Source: Woeseiaceae bacterium
GTDB taxonomy: Bacteria > Pseudomonadota > Gammaproteobacteria > Steroidobacterales > Woeseiaceae
Assembly: GCA_030065915.1 (NCBI GenBank)
Contig: JASJCQ010000020.1
Coordinates: 97,274 to 161,273, forward strand
Length of the DNA: 64,000 nt
Reading direction: 5' to 3'
Part shown: in pieces, positions 35,806 to 42,628 of the stretch
Numbering within the stretch: position 1 is the first letter of the stretch
Layout of the letters: every line of letters starts with the position of its first letter
Program-made: the position numbers and the translations under genes
Notes under the pieces: generated by a model
What the model saw: the letters and a program-made list of their open reading frames with translations, nothing else
Told to the model about the DNA's origin: nothing
Databases searched by the model: none

Positions 35806-36492
35806 TTACTCCAACTCGCTGACGGTCGATATGTCGATCAGCGGGTTCGCCGCGAGCATGCCGTCAGCCGTAAGCTCGGGATAGGGTTTTCCCATGGCAC
35901 GGTAACGCTCCGCAATATCGGGATATGACCATTCGAACAACGTACGGGCACGCTCGTCGGGCGTCATGCGCGACTGGTCGTACAGCCCCGCCGCGCGCCG
36001 CTGCCGTTCGGCCTCGGACAGAATGATGCCGACGACGACTGACACGCTCAGCGACGATCCGTGACCGTGCATTGGAATAGCGATGTGCTCGTCGGCCTCG
36101 GCGCGTGCAGCGTCACTCAGTCCAACGTGTTCGCCCCCGACCATGATCGCCACCTTCTGCGTGTAATCGACATCGCGATAGTCGCGCGATCTTTCGCCAC
36201 TGTACGCGGCCACGAGCTGCCAGCCATCGGCACGCAACGCAGAGAGCGCGGCGCGCGTCGAGCGGTGCGTCGTCACAGCCACCCAGTGTTTCGCGCCGCC
36301 CAGGCTCTTGTGATTTCGATGCGCCAACTCGCCCGTCGAGGTTCTGTGCACTTGCTGAATTCCGACGGCGTCGGCCGTGCGGACGATCGCAGAGACGTTG
36401 TGTGGCCTGGTCACTGCGTCCATCAAAACCGTAAGGTCGGGCTGGCGGGCGTCGAGGACGCGCTGGTGGCTTGCGGTCTGATCGCGTGTCAT
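35806..36492 (-). CDS. trmH: tRNA (guanosine-18-2'-O-)-methyltransferase
   Basis: 228 aa, SpoU/SPOUT fold. The N-terminal motif PHNVSAIVRTADAVG carries the conserved asparagine and arginine; MVGGEHVGLSD and IPMHGHGSSLSVSV form the SAM-binding knot, and a C-terminal helical extension is typical of TrmH. It methylates the ribose of G18 in tRNA D-loops. Motif III usually reads SLNVSxA; here the asparagine is replaced by serine (SLSVSVV), which is unusual. Confidence 0.88.
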   Translation of the reverse strand: MTRDQTASHQRVLDARQPDLTVLMDAVTRPHNVSAIVRTADAVGIQQVHRTSTGELAHRNHKSLGGAKHWVAVTTHRSTRAALSALRADGWQLVAAYSGERSRDYRDVDYTQKVAIMVGGEHVGLSDAARAEADEHIAIPMHGHGSSLSVSVVVGIILSEAERQRRAAGLYDQSRMTPDERARTLFEWSYPDIAERYRAMGKPYPELTADGMLAANPLIDISTVSELE

Positions 36493-36729
36493 CGGTGTTC
36501 CTTGCCGAACGTGGGCGGATATCGTAGCAGCGGGCTGCGCGCACGAAACGGTACGACTTCACAGTTGCTCGCTGGTACGTCGAACCAGCGCTTCCGCTTA
36601 TGTTGCATTGCGACGGTGGGCTAGTTTGCCCAGGACCTTCGTTAGCTAAGACACTCGTTGCCGATCCGTGCCCGGGCAACGCTTACCGACGGCCTGCACC
36701 CCCGCCGGCATTTGCGCTACGCTGTGCCC

Positions 36730-37143
36730 ATGAAAAAGACCGTCGTCTTCTACGCGCTGGCGCTTGCTGTCGGCGCCTTGTTGCTGCAATGGGTAGAACA
36801 CCAGTACGCACTGCGTCTGCTGTCCGTCGAGGTGTACATCCTCATTCTCGCGACGGGCTTCACCGTCCTCGGCATATGGCTGGGTCACCGCCTGACCCGG
36901 GGCCCGAAACAGGCGCCGCCCACTCGCAACCAGAAGGCGCTGGACGCACTGAGGATCAGCGGCAAGGAATACGAAGTGCTGGAGTTGTTGGCGGCAGGCC
37001 ATTCCAACCAGGAGATTGCCGAGCGCCTGTTTGTATCGCCGAATACGATCAAGACTCACCTCGCCAGCCTCTATCGCAAGCTCGAGGTCTCCCGGCGCAC
37101 CCAGGCCGTCAGCCGGGCCCGAGAGCTGAGACTGATTGTCTGA
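36730..37143 (+). CDS. Membrane-anchored LuxR-type helix-turn-helix regulator
   Basis: 137 aa from the ATG at 36730; the longer frame has no character. Two hydrophobic segments (about 5-20 and 35-55) anchor it. A linker is followed by a complete LuxR/NarL HTH with ISGKEYEVLELLAAGHSNQEI and VSPNTIKTHLASLYRKLEV. No receiver or ligand domain is present. The next gene encodes a DUF4199 membrane protein, a pairing I recall from other proteobacteria, so the two may form a small membrane-signal regulatory unit. Confidence 0.83.
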   Translation: MKKTVVFYALALAVGALLLQWVEHQYALRLLSVEVYILILATGFTVLGIWLGHRLTRGPKQAPPTRNQKALDALRISGKEYEVLELLAAGHSNQEIAERLFVSPNTIKTHLASLYRKLEVSRRTQAVSRARELRLIV

Positions 37144-37166
37144 ACGGATGCGCTGGTGCAAACGGT

Positions 37167-37183
37167 TGATTTTGAACAAATCA
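37167..37183. promoter_or_regulatory. Palindrome between luxR-type and DUF4199 genes
   Basis: TGATTT (37167-37172), a 5-nt centre and AAATCA (37178-37183) form a perfect inverted repeat about 80 nt upstream of the DUF4199 ATG. It is a candidate operator, possibly for the preceding LuxR-type protein. There is no T-run, so it is not a terminator. Confidence 0.35.
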
Positions 37184-37259
37184 TCCTTTCGGGTGATAGG
37201 TTGGCAGCAACGATCTGGGTAGCTTTGCGGCCACACACATTGCCCGTGAGGAGACCGAC

Positions 37260-37787
37260 ATGAAAAAAACCATAATCACCTACGGCCTGATCGCCGGTGC
37301 CATTATCGCCTCCGTTGTTGCATTGGGCCTGGCGATCGATACCGACAGCGAGCACCTGGCCGGCCTGGAATGGCTGGGTTACGCGGTCATGATCATCGCG
37401 TTCAGTATGATTTTCGTCGCCATCAAGGGGTACCGGGACAGGGAGCTGGGCGGCGTGATCCGTTTCGGCACGGCGTTCGGAATAGGCATTGGCGTCACAC
37501 TGGTTGCCAGCGTCATCTACGTGGTCGCCTGGGAAATCAACCTCGCATTGACCGACTACGCGTTCATGGAAGACTACACGCAGTCGGTGATCGCGGCTGA
37601 GGCAGCCGCCGGTGCCAGCGATGCCGAGCTGGCCGCGTTGCAGGCCGACATGGACGTCATGAAGGAGCGTTACTCGAATCCGCTGTTCCGGGTGCCGATC
37701 ACGCTACTGGAGATCTTCCCGGTAGGCCTGCTGATTACGCTGATTTCGGCCGCGGTGCTGCGAAATTCAAAGGTCCTGCCGGCCTGA
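37260..37787 (+). CDS. DUF4199 membrane protein
   Basis: 175 aa with four hydrophobic segments. The family signature is the second-third helix region GYRDRELGGVIRFGTAFGIGIG and the long periplasmic or cytoplasmic acidic loop (about 95-140) before the last helix. Function unknown. It follows the LuxR-type gene with 116 bp between, and GAGGAGA precedes its ATG. Confidence 0.8.
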   Translation: MKKTIITYGLIAGAIIASVVALGLAIDTDSEHLAGLEWLGYAVMIIAFSMIFVAIKGYRDRELGGVIRFGTAFGIGIGVTLVASVIYVVAWEINLALTDYAFMEDYTQSVIAAEAAAGASDAELAALQADMDVMKERYSNPLFRVPITLLEIFPVGLLITLISAAVLRNSKVLPA

Positions 37788-37861
37788 ACCAAATACGAAC
37801 CCTGGCGTTAATGGCGTATAGCGGGTGTCCTGTGCCGTCTGCGGTCGTAAACTGCCGACGG

Positions 37862-38917
37862 TCAGGTCGCGCCCTTTCTTTGTTTGAGCAGTTTCGCTTC
37901 TTTCACCATCTTCCCGAAGCTACGCCCGTGTTCGCGCTTCTCCGCCAGCGTCGCTGATGCCAGCGCATTCTCGCGCTGCAGTTTCTGGTAACTCAGCAAC
38001 CTGCGCACATCGAGTCTGTCTTCTTCTATCGCCTTGAGCACGGCACAGCCAGGTTCGGACTCGTGTTTACAGTCAGTAAACTGGCATTGCATTGCCAATT
38101 GCTCGATGTCCTCGAATACCGTCCCCAGCGATTCTTCGACGCCAGCCAGCCTTAGCTCCCGCATACCCGGGACGTCGATGAGAAGACCGCCGGACGGAAG
38201 CTGGTGCAACTCGCGATGCGTCGTTGTGTGGCGCCCCTTCTTGTCCTGCTCTCGAACCTCGTTTGTTGCAGCCAAGGAGTCTTCCGCCAAAGAATTCAGA
38301 AGCGTGGATTTGCCAACGCCGGAGGACCCCACCAGCGCAACGGTAGAGTTGTCGCTTATCCAGGCGCGAACACCATCCAGGGTGGCGGGATCAAGGGCAT
38401 TGGCTGTCTCGACCGGTATGCCGTCCTTAACGCTGCGTGCACGACGAACGTGGTCAGCCGTATCGTCAGTAAGGTCGATCTTCGTCAGCACGATAACAGG
38501 CGTCACACCTGCTTCATCGCACAACGCCAGGTAACGCTCCAGGCGCGACTCCTTGAACTCTTCGTTGCAGGAAGTAACGATGAACAAGGTGTCGATGTTC
38601 GCTGCGACAGGCTGAAACTCTGTACGAGTTCCGGCCCCGATACGTTTGAACAGGCTTTTTCTTTCAAGCACCTGTTCGACCCTGGTACGTGACTCATCCA
38701 ACACGACCCAGTCGCCAACCGTTGGGCGGTCAAGCGGTTTAGCCTGTTGAAGCGTCGGCGACAGGCCTGCCGGCATAGCTTCCGAGTCACAGAGAACGGC
38801 AATGTTCGAGCGCTGCACTGACGTTACACGACCGACACGGCTATCCAGTAAGCTCGCGTCGGCCAATTGTTGAGTGAAAAAGGGCACCAAGCCAAGTTTC
38901 TGCAGCGCTTCACTCAT
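37862..38917 (-). CDS. rsgA: Ribosome small-subunit-dependent GTPase
   Basis: 351 aa from the ATG at 38917, which has AGGT at good spacing; an in-frame ATG at 38971 is possible. The circularly permuted GTPase order is clear: an OB fold, then G4 (LTKIDL), G1 (GSSGVGKSTLLN), G2 (TTTH), G3 (DVPGMREL), and the zinc knuckle CQFTDCKHESEPGC. It checks late 30S maturation. The arginine/lysine-rich C-terminus is normal for the family. Confidence 0.95.
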   Translation of the reverse strand: MSEALQKLGLVPFFTQQLADASLLDSRVGRVTSVQRSNIAVLCDSEAMPAGLSPTLQQAKPLDRPTVGDWVVLDESRTRVEQVLERKSLFKRIGAGTRTEFQPVAANIDTLFIVTSCNEEFKESRLERYLALCDEAGVTPVIVLTKIDLTDDTADHVRRARSVKDGIPVETANALDPATLDGVRAWISDNSTVALVGSSGVGKSTLLNSLAEDSLAATNEVREQDKKGRHTTTHRELHQLPSGGLLIDVPGMRELRLAGVEESLGTVFEDIEQLAMQCQFTDCKHESEPGCAVLKAIEEDRLDVRRLLSYQKLQRENALASATLAEKREHGRSFGKMVKEAKLLKQRKGAT

Positions 38918-39000
38918 GGTGGCGACCTGGTATCTCTTCGCAAGACGAATTCTGGGTTTCCTGGCATACAAGCACAGTGGCCGGCCGCATGTAAACGTCT

Positions 39001-39080
39001 GCTATAGGCCGAATCCAGTCGACCAGGCCATTTGAGGTAGACTGACGGCTCCTGACCCAGTGCGGTCGTTGGCCTGGGCC
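39001..39080 (+). repeat. GGTAGACT repeat, copy 4
   Basis: The clearest copy: GGCCGAATCCAGTCG, then TTTGAGGTAGACTGACGGCT and CCTGACCCAGTGCGGTCGTT. TAGACT lies at 39038-39043, 74 nt before the ATG of the oxidoreductase gene. Confidence 0.75.
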
Positions 39081-39111
39081 GTAATCTGACGAACTGACGA
39101 GTCGTTTCAGA

Positions 39112-40092
39112 ATGCCTGACGCGCTTGAACCGATGCGAGAGATGCGGGCCGTCGTCTACGACCGGTACGGTGGCCCAGAGAATCTCAGAATCTCTTCCAT
39201 CCAGGTCCCGGCACCCGCCAAGGACGAGGTTCGGGTGAAAGTGTCGGCATGCGCTGTGAACCTCTCCGACTGGGAGTACCTCGTTGGGTCGCCATTCTAT
39301 ACTCGGCTGATCGATGGCCTGATTCGCCCAAGATCACACGTCCTGGGGTCAGACGTTGTGGGTGTCATCGACAAGCTGGGCTCCGATGTTTCTGAATTCA
39401 GAGTAGGCCAGCGCATCATGGGTGACTTCGTCATGACCCGCGGTGGTTTCGCCGAATACGTGTGCGTGCCAGCTCGTGACGCGATAGTTGTCCCCGACGG
39501 CCTGAGCGACGAGGTCGCCGCCTGTCTCCCGCAAGCAGGCGGTATAGCGGTAACCGGGGCGGCCGGCCTGAAGGCGGGTACGCGACTATTGATCAACGGT
39601 GCCGGTGGCGGCTCGGGCACTATGGCGCTGCAGCTCGCCAAGGCTGCCGGATCTCACGTAACGGCGGTGGACAACGCCAAGAAGATCGAGTGGCTAGAGT
39701 CTTTGGGAGCCGATGAAGTCCTGGACTATCGCAAGATCGATTTTGCTGAATCCGGCAAGAAATGGGACGTGATTCTCGACATGGTCGCAACGCGTGGGCC
39801 AGGAAAGATCGCGAGCGTTCTTGCCGAAGGTGGCGTCTACAAAGCCGTCGGCGGCAGTGTCCCCGTCCTGCTGTCTCTCGTGATCGGAGGCCGGTTTTGG
39901 CGCAGAAAGTGTTCTATCGGGTTGTTGATTGTACCGTCCGGGCGGGCGCTGACCGAACGCGTGGTCCGCTTTGCGCTGGAAGGTCGGATTACACCGCATC
40001 TGGATTCAGTGCTTCCGCTTTCGTCAGTGCCAGATGCAGTATCGCGTACCGGTCGCGGCGAAGTCCGTGGAAAAATCGTGGTGAGGCCTTAG
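39112..40092 (+). CDS. NAD(P)H:quinone oxidoreductase-like MDR protein
   Basis: 326 aa of the medium-chain dehydrogenase/reductase superfamily. Key segments are AVVYDRYGGPENL, VLGSDVVGVIDKLGSDV, and the nucleotide-binding INGAGGGSGTMALQLAKAAG. The zinc-binding residues of true alcohol dehydrogenases are absent, which favours the quinone-reductase/reticulon-4-interacting subgroup. It would reduce quinones or enones with NADPH. It follows repeat copy 4 and is transcribed alone. Confidence 0.88.
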   Translation: MPDALEPMREMRAVVYDRYGGPENLRISSIQVPAPAKDEVRVKVSACAVNLSDWEYLVGSPFYTRLIDGLIRPRSHVLGSDVVGVIDKLGSDVSEFRVGQRIMGDFVMTRGGFAEYVCVPARDAIVVPDGLSDEVAACLPQAGGIAVTGAAGLKAGTRLLINGAGGGSGTMALQLAKAAGSHVTAVDNAKKIEWLESLGADEVLDYRKIDFAESGKKWDVILDMVATRGPGKIASVLAEGGVYKAVGGSVPVLLSLVIGGRFWRRKCSIGLLIVPSGRALTERVVRFALEGRITPHLDSVLPLSSVPDAVSRTGRGEVRGKIVVRP

Positions 40093-40167
40093 CCGTGTTG
40101 AGTAGCGCCCGATGTGCAGCAGCGAAGAGCCTAAGGCGGGCCTTGCAGGTTGGCTTTTCCAATGAGG

Positions 40168-40232
40168 GCCAACGTTGAATCCAGACGTCGAAGCATTTTG
40201 AGGTAGACTGGCAGCCTCTGATCCGAATCATC
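40168..40232 (+). repeat. GGTAGACT repeat, copy 5
   Basis: TTGAATCCAGACGTCG is followed by TTTTGAGGTAGACTGGCAGC and CTCTGATCCGAA. TAGACT is at 40204-40209, 57 nt before the TTG start of the zinc-ribbon gene. Confidence 0.7.
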
Positions 40233-40260
40233 TTCTTGGTTAGAAGGTAGCGAACAGCCG

Positions 40261-40566
40261 TTGAATAGAAAGTGTCCAAATTGCTCTGGTGATTCAATCT
40301 CAGTCACAAAGCTGATTCTTGAGGACGTCCGATGCCCCGATTGCGACCGGACGATCGGGGTGCACTGGGCCTTCAGAGCCGTCTTTTTCGTAATTGTCCT
40401 CGTGGCTACAGTTAGCGTGGGTCTCGTCGTGCTTGTCGACCAAGGCTTGTATGCCGCTCTCTTGATCGTCTCACTACCGATCGGAGCAATCGGATTCATC
40501 AAAGCCCGCTTTTCTCCTTTGTCTGTCCGAAAGCAAGAACGCAGCGCCGAAGGGACTTCGAGTTAG
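40261..40566 (+). CDS. Zinc-ribbon membrane protein (101 aa)
   Basis: TTG start with AGAAGG upstream. Residues 5-28 hold a four-cysteine zinc ribbon (CPNC and CPDC) and are followed by two closely spaced membrane helices (about 40-85) and a short basic tail. Such proteins are common and of unknown function. Codon use is more AT-tolerant than in neighbouring housekeeping genes. Confidence 0.65.
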   Translation: MNRKCPNCSGDSISVTKLILEDVRCPDCDRTIGVHWAFRAVFFVIVLVATVSVGLVVLVDQGLYAALLIVSLPIGAIGFIKARFSPLSVRKQERSAEGTSS

Positions 40567-40569
40567 CTG

Positions 40570-40655
40570 ACACATGACCGACCGGTTATGGCTGTGAGCA
40601 GCCGGAGAGGCGTTTTGAAGTAGACTGGCGGCTCATGACTCACAGCGGACTTTCA
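40570..40655 (+). repeat. GGTAGACT repeat, copy 6
   Basis: GGCTGTGAGCAGCC forms a 5-bp hairpin module, followed by GTTTTGAAGTAGACTGGCGG and CTCATGACTCACAGCGG. TAGACT is at 40621-40626, 42 nt before the start of the lipoprotein gene. Confidence 0.7.
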
Positions 40656-40662
40656 GAGAGCA

Positions 40663-41163
40663 TTGAGTAATCGCACCGCTATCCTGGCTCTTCTCTTGCT
40701 CGCCTCACTGTCCCTGACGGGGTGCGGAAAAACTGTCTCGACCGGGGTAGAGAGGGTTTCTCGCGCACAAGCAGATGCCATTGAGACTTGGAGCGAACGC
40801 AATCATCGACCGCACAAATTCCTGTTCACACAGAGGGCAGAGTTTGGCGTGACAGTACCGCCTACCTGGATAACGGTCGTTGATCATGAAATCGTTGCAA
40901 TGAATGATCGTGACGGGACTCGAGTGGATTCCAGATCATCGGCATATCGAACAATCGATAATCTTCATCGAACGCTTGCTGAGGAGTTGATTCGTTACGA
41001 GGCAAGGATAACAGCCGGACTCGACGATGAGCATTCCATATTGATACAGGCAAGCTTCGACAAGTCTACTGGCGTCCCTTTAAGGCTGACATGGGACGTT
41101 CATTCTGCAATTGACGACAAATATACCTGGGAAATCCTTGGCTTTGAGTTCTTAGACGAATAG
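40663..41163 (+). CDS. DUF6174-like lipoprotein (166 aa)
   Basis: TTG start. A lipobox LSLTGC puts the acylated cysteine at about residue 21. The mature domain, with WITVVDHEIVAMNDRDG, RTIDNLHRTLAEELI, a central IQASFDKSTGVPLRLTWD and a final DDKYTWEILGFEFL, resembles DUF6174 proteins. Role unknown. Confidence 0.65.
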   Translation: MSNRTAILALLLLASLSLTGCGKTVSTGVERVSRAQADAIETWSERNHRPHKFLFTQRAEFGVTVPPTWITVVDHEIVAMNDRDGTRVDSRSSAYRTIDNLHRTLAEELIRYEARITAGLDDEHSILIQASFDKSTGVPLRLTWDVHSAIDDKYTWEILGFEFLDE

Positions 41164-41204
41164 CAGGAAGAAGGCAGCTTACACTGACTACCTGACCTCA
41201 CGGG

Positions 41205-41250
41205 TGTGTTTGCTATGATTTCAGATTCTGACCCAAAGCAGACGCCGGAG
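41205..41250 (+). repeat. Diverged repeat, copy 7, with a canonical extended -10
   Basis: GTTTGCTATGATTTCAGATTC is followed by TGACCCAAAGCAGACG. When aligned to copy 4 on the shared CTGACCCA box, TATGAT (41214-41219) falls exactly where the other copies have TAGACT. The gene at 41277 starts 63 nt beyond it. Confidence 0.55.
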
Positions 41251-41276
41251 AATCTCATTCGTACGGGCTGACAAGT

Positions 41277-41768
41277 ATGCGACAACGCGCGTTTACCTTT
41301 AGCTTACTGTGCCTAATGGTAATGATTGGACCAGTTGTTTGGGCTGAAGACTATGAAGTAGCGGATCTGGAAGCGGACTTCGCGAAGGCTGATCTTCGAA
41401 TAATCAATAAGACCGCCGACATACCGCTCGATACTCAAGAGAAGCTCTTTTCAATCACCGGCGAAAATATCGCTGATTTCGGGGAATACTGGAATTCCAC
41501 GGATATGCTTTATGCTGGCACGCCAACAGTTCAACATCTTTTTAGCGGAGAGTCTGACCTGGTCGCCGCCGTCGCGTTCCGAACGGGCGGTTGGGGTGGA
41601 GCTTCGTTGCGCTTGCTGCTTGCGAGACGACAGTCAGAATGGTTTTGTCTGTATTACTTGCCCGTGCAGGAGAGAATCGCAGACAGCATGTTATTTATTC
41701 AAAATCTATTTCCTTCGCGGAACAACAGCAAGCTTAACTGTCTTCGTAAACCAGCCCCTGAAGAATAG
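41277..41768 (+). CDS. Secreted hypothetical protein (163 aa)
   Basis: Signal peptide (hydrophobic to about residue 23, ending PVVWAE). The mature part begins with an acidic helix and contains a glycine-rich AFRTGGWGGASLRLLLARR and two cysteines (WFCLYY, LNCLRK) that could pair in the periplasm. No family is recognised. The gene is clearly AT-richer than the core genes of the window. Confidence 0.6.
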   Translation: MRQRAFTFSLLCLMVMIGPVVWAEDYEVADLEADFAKADLRIINKTADIPLDTQEKLFSITGENIADFGEYWNSTDMLYAGTPTVQHLFSGESDLVAAVAFRTGGWGGASLRLLLARRQSEWFCLYYLPVQERIADSMLFIQNLFPSRNNSKLNCLRKPAPEE

Positions 41769-41842
41769 CCGCTTCTGGCCGTGAGCGGCCACCCAAGCGT
41801 TTGAGGTAGACTGACGGCTACTGACCCAACGTGGACGCTCGC
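41766..41842 (+). repeat. GGTAGACT repeat, copy 8
   Basis: GCCGCTTCTGGCCGTGAGCGGC forms a 6-bp hairpin module immediately after the stop codon of the previous gene. It is followed by GTTTGAGGTAGACTGACGGC and TACTGACCCAACG. TAGACT is at 41807-41812, 89 nt before the next ATG. Confidence 0.7.
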
Positions 41843-41895
41843 AGATGTGTCTATGTTAGACCGCAAATCGCGACAATCTTAACGCACCAATCGCA

Positions 41896-42462
41896 ATGCT
41901 AATTCGCATCATCTTTTCCATACTATGGGGTGCCCTCGTATTTGGTGTCTATTGGGCGCTTTCTGAAACGGTCATTTGGAGCTTGCAGGAACACCCATTT
42001 GTGGTCTTGACGGTTATAGCCGTAGGGGGGGTGCCGGTCGGGTATTTCGTAACTCGATATGCAAACAGAGAATCGCAGAAGCGATCAATCTGGTCCACGC
42101 TCAGGGACGTATCGCGTGGCAAAGGAATATCGATTCCTGAACCGCGGATTGAAGATCGAGTGTTGGGCGCAGCAAACATCGATGGTATTCCATTCCGAAT
42201 GGTCTCCATACACGTAACGCCTGAGGGCGTACGGCTCGACAGGCCGTTTGTAAGTGTCCGCCCCATCTCAATTCCGTGGCAGGAGATTCAAAGAGTCGAC
42301 AATTTCAGCGTGCCGCAAAAGAAGAAGCAACCATTGCCAGGTGCGCTGATTCAGCTAAGGAATTCCGATCGGGAGATCATTGTTTTCCCATGGGATGAGT
42401 CAAATACTGAGCAGATTCCAGAAAATGTTGGAACGACTGAACTATATGTGTCGACGCAATAA
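41896..42462 (+). CDS. Hypothetical membrane protein (188 aa)
   Basis: Two N-terminal hydrophobic segments (about 1-20 and 30-50) are followed by a soluble beta-rich cytoplasmic domain with SIPEPRIEDRVLG, VRPISIPWQEIQRVDNF and a late IVFPWDESN. The last part resembles a PH-like fold, but I cannot assign it. It lies last in the run of repeat-associated small genes and is AT-rich. Confidence 0.6.
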   Translation: MLIRIIFSILWGALVFGVYWALSETVIWSLQEHPFVVLTVIAVGGVPVGYFVTRYANRESQKRSIWSTLRDVSRGKGISIPEPRIEDRVLGAANIDGIPFRMVSIHVTPEGVRLDRPFVSVRPISIPWQEIQRVDNFSVPQKKKQPLPGALIQLRNSDREIIVFPWDESNTEQIPENVGTTELYVSTQ

Positions 42463-42475
42463 TATTGGGCATTTC

Positions 42476-42510
42476 AACGGCTGCTTGTGGCCGATTGCTG
42501 CCACTCGAAA
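42476..42510 (+). repeat. Partial repeat (upstream module only)
   Basis: GGCTGCTTGTGGCCGATTGC resembles the GGCCG-containing upstream module of copies 1, 2 and 8, placed just after a stop codon, but no TAGACT core follows. A similar partial module (TTTCTGGCCGGGAGCCTACGG) occurs at about 35729-35749. Confidence 0.4.
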
Positions 42511-42628
42511 CTCACTAAAAAGCAGACACACAATGACCGCTTATTCCCAATAGCAGTCGAAGCAGTCAGTGTCCGGTCTGTAAACTATTCTTTACTAAGC
42601 TGTCAGGCTCCGCTCTCGACTCACCAAG

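Noticed and set aside
30783..42510. Chromosomal integron (attC cassette array).
   Set aside because: The repeats share orientation and placement with cassette junctions, but consistent RYYYAAC/GTTRRRY core sites are missing and no integrase gene is present in the window.
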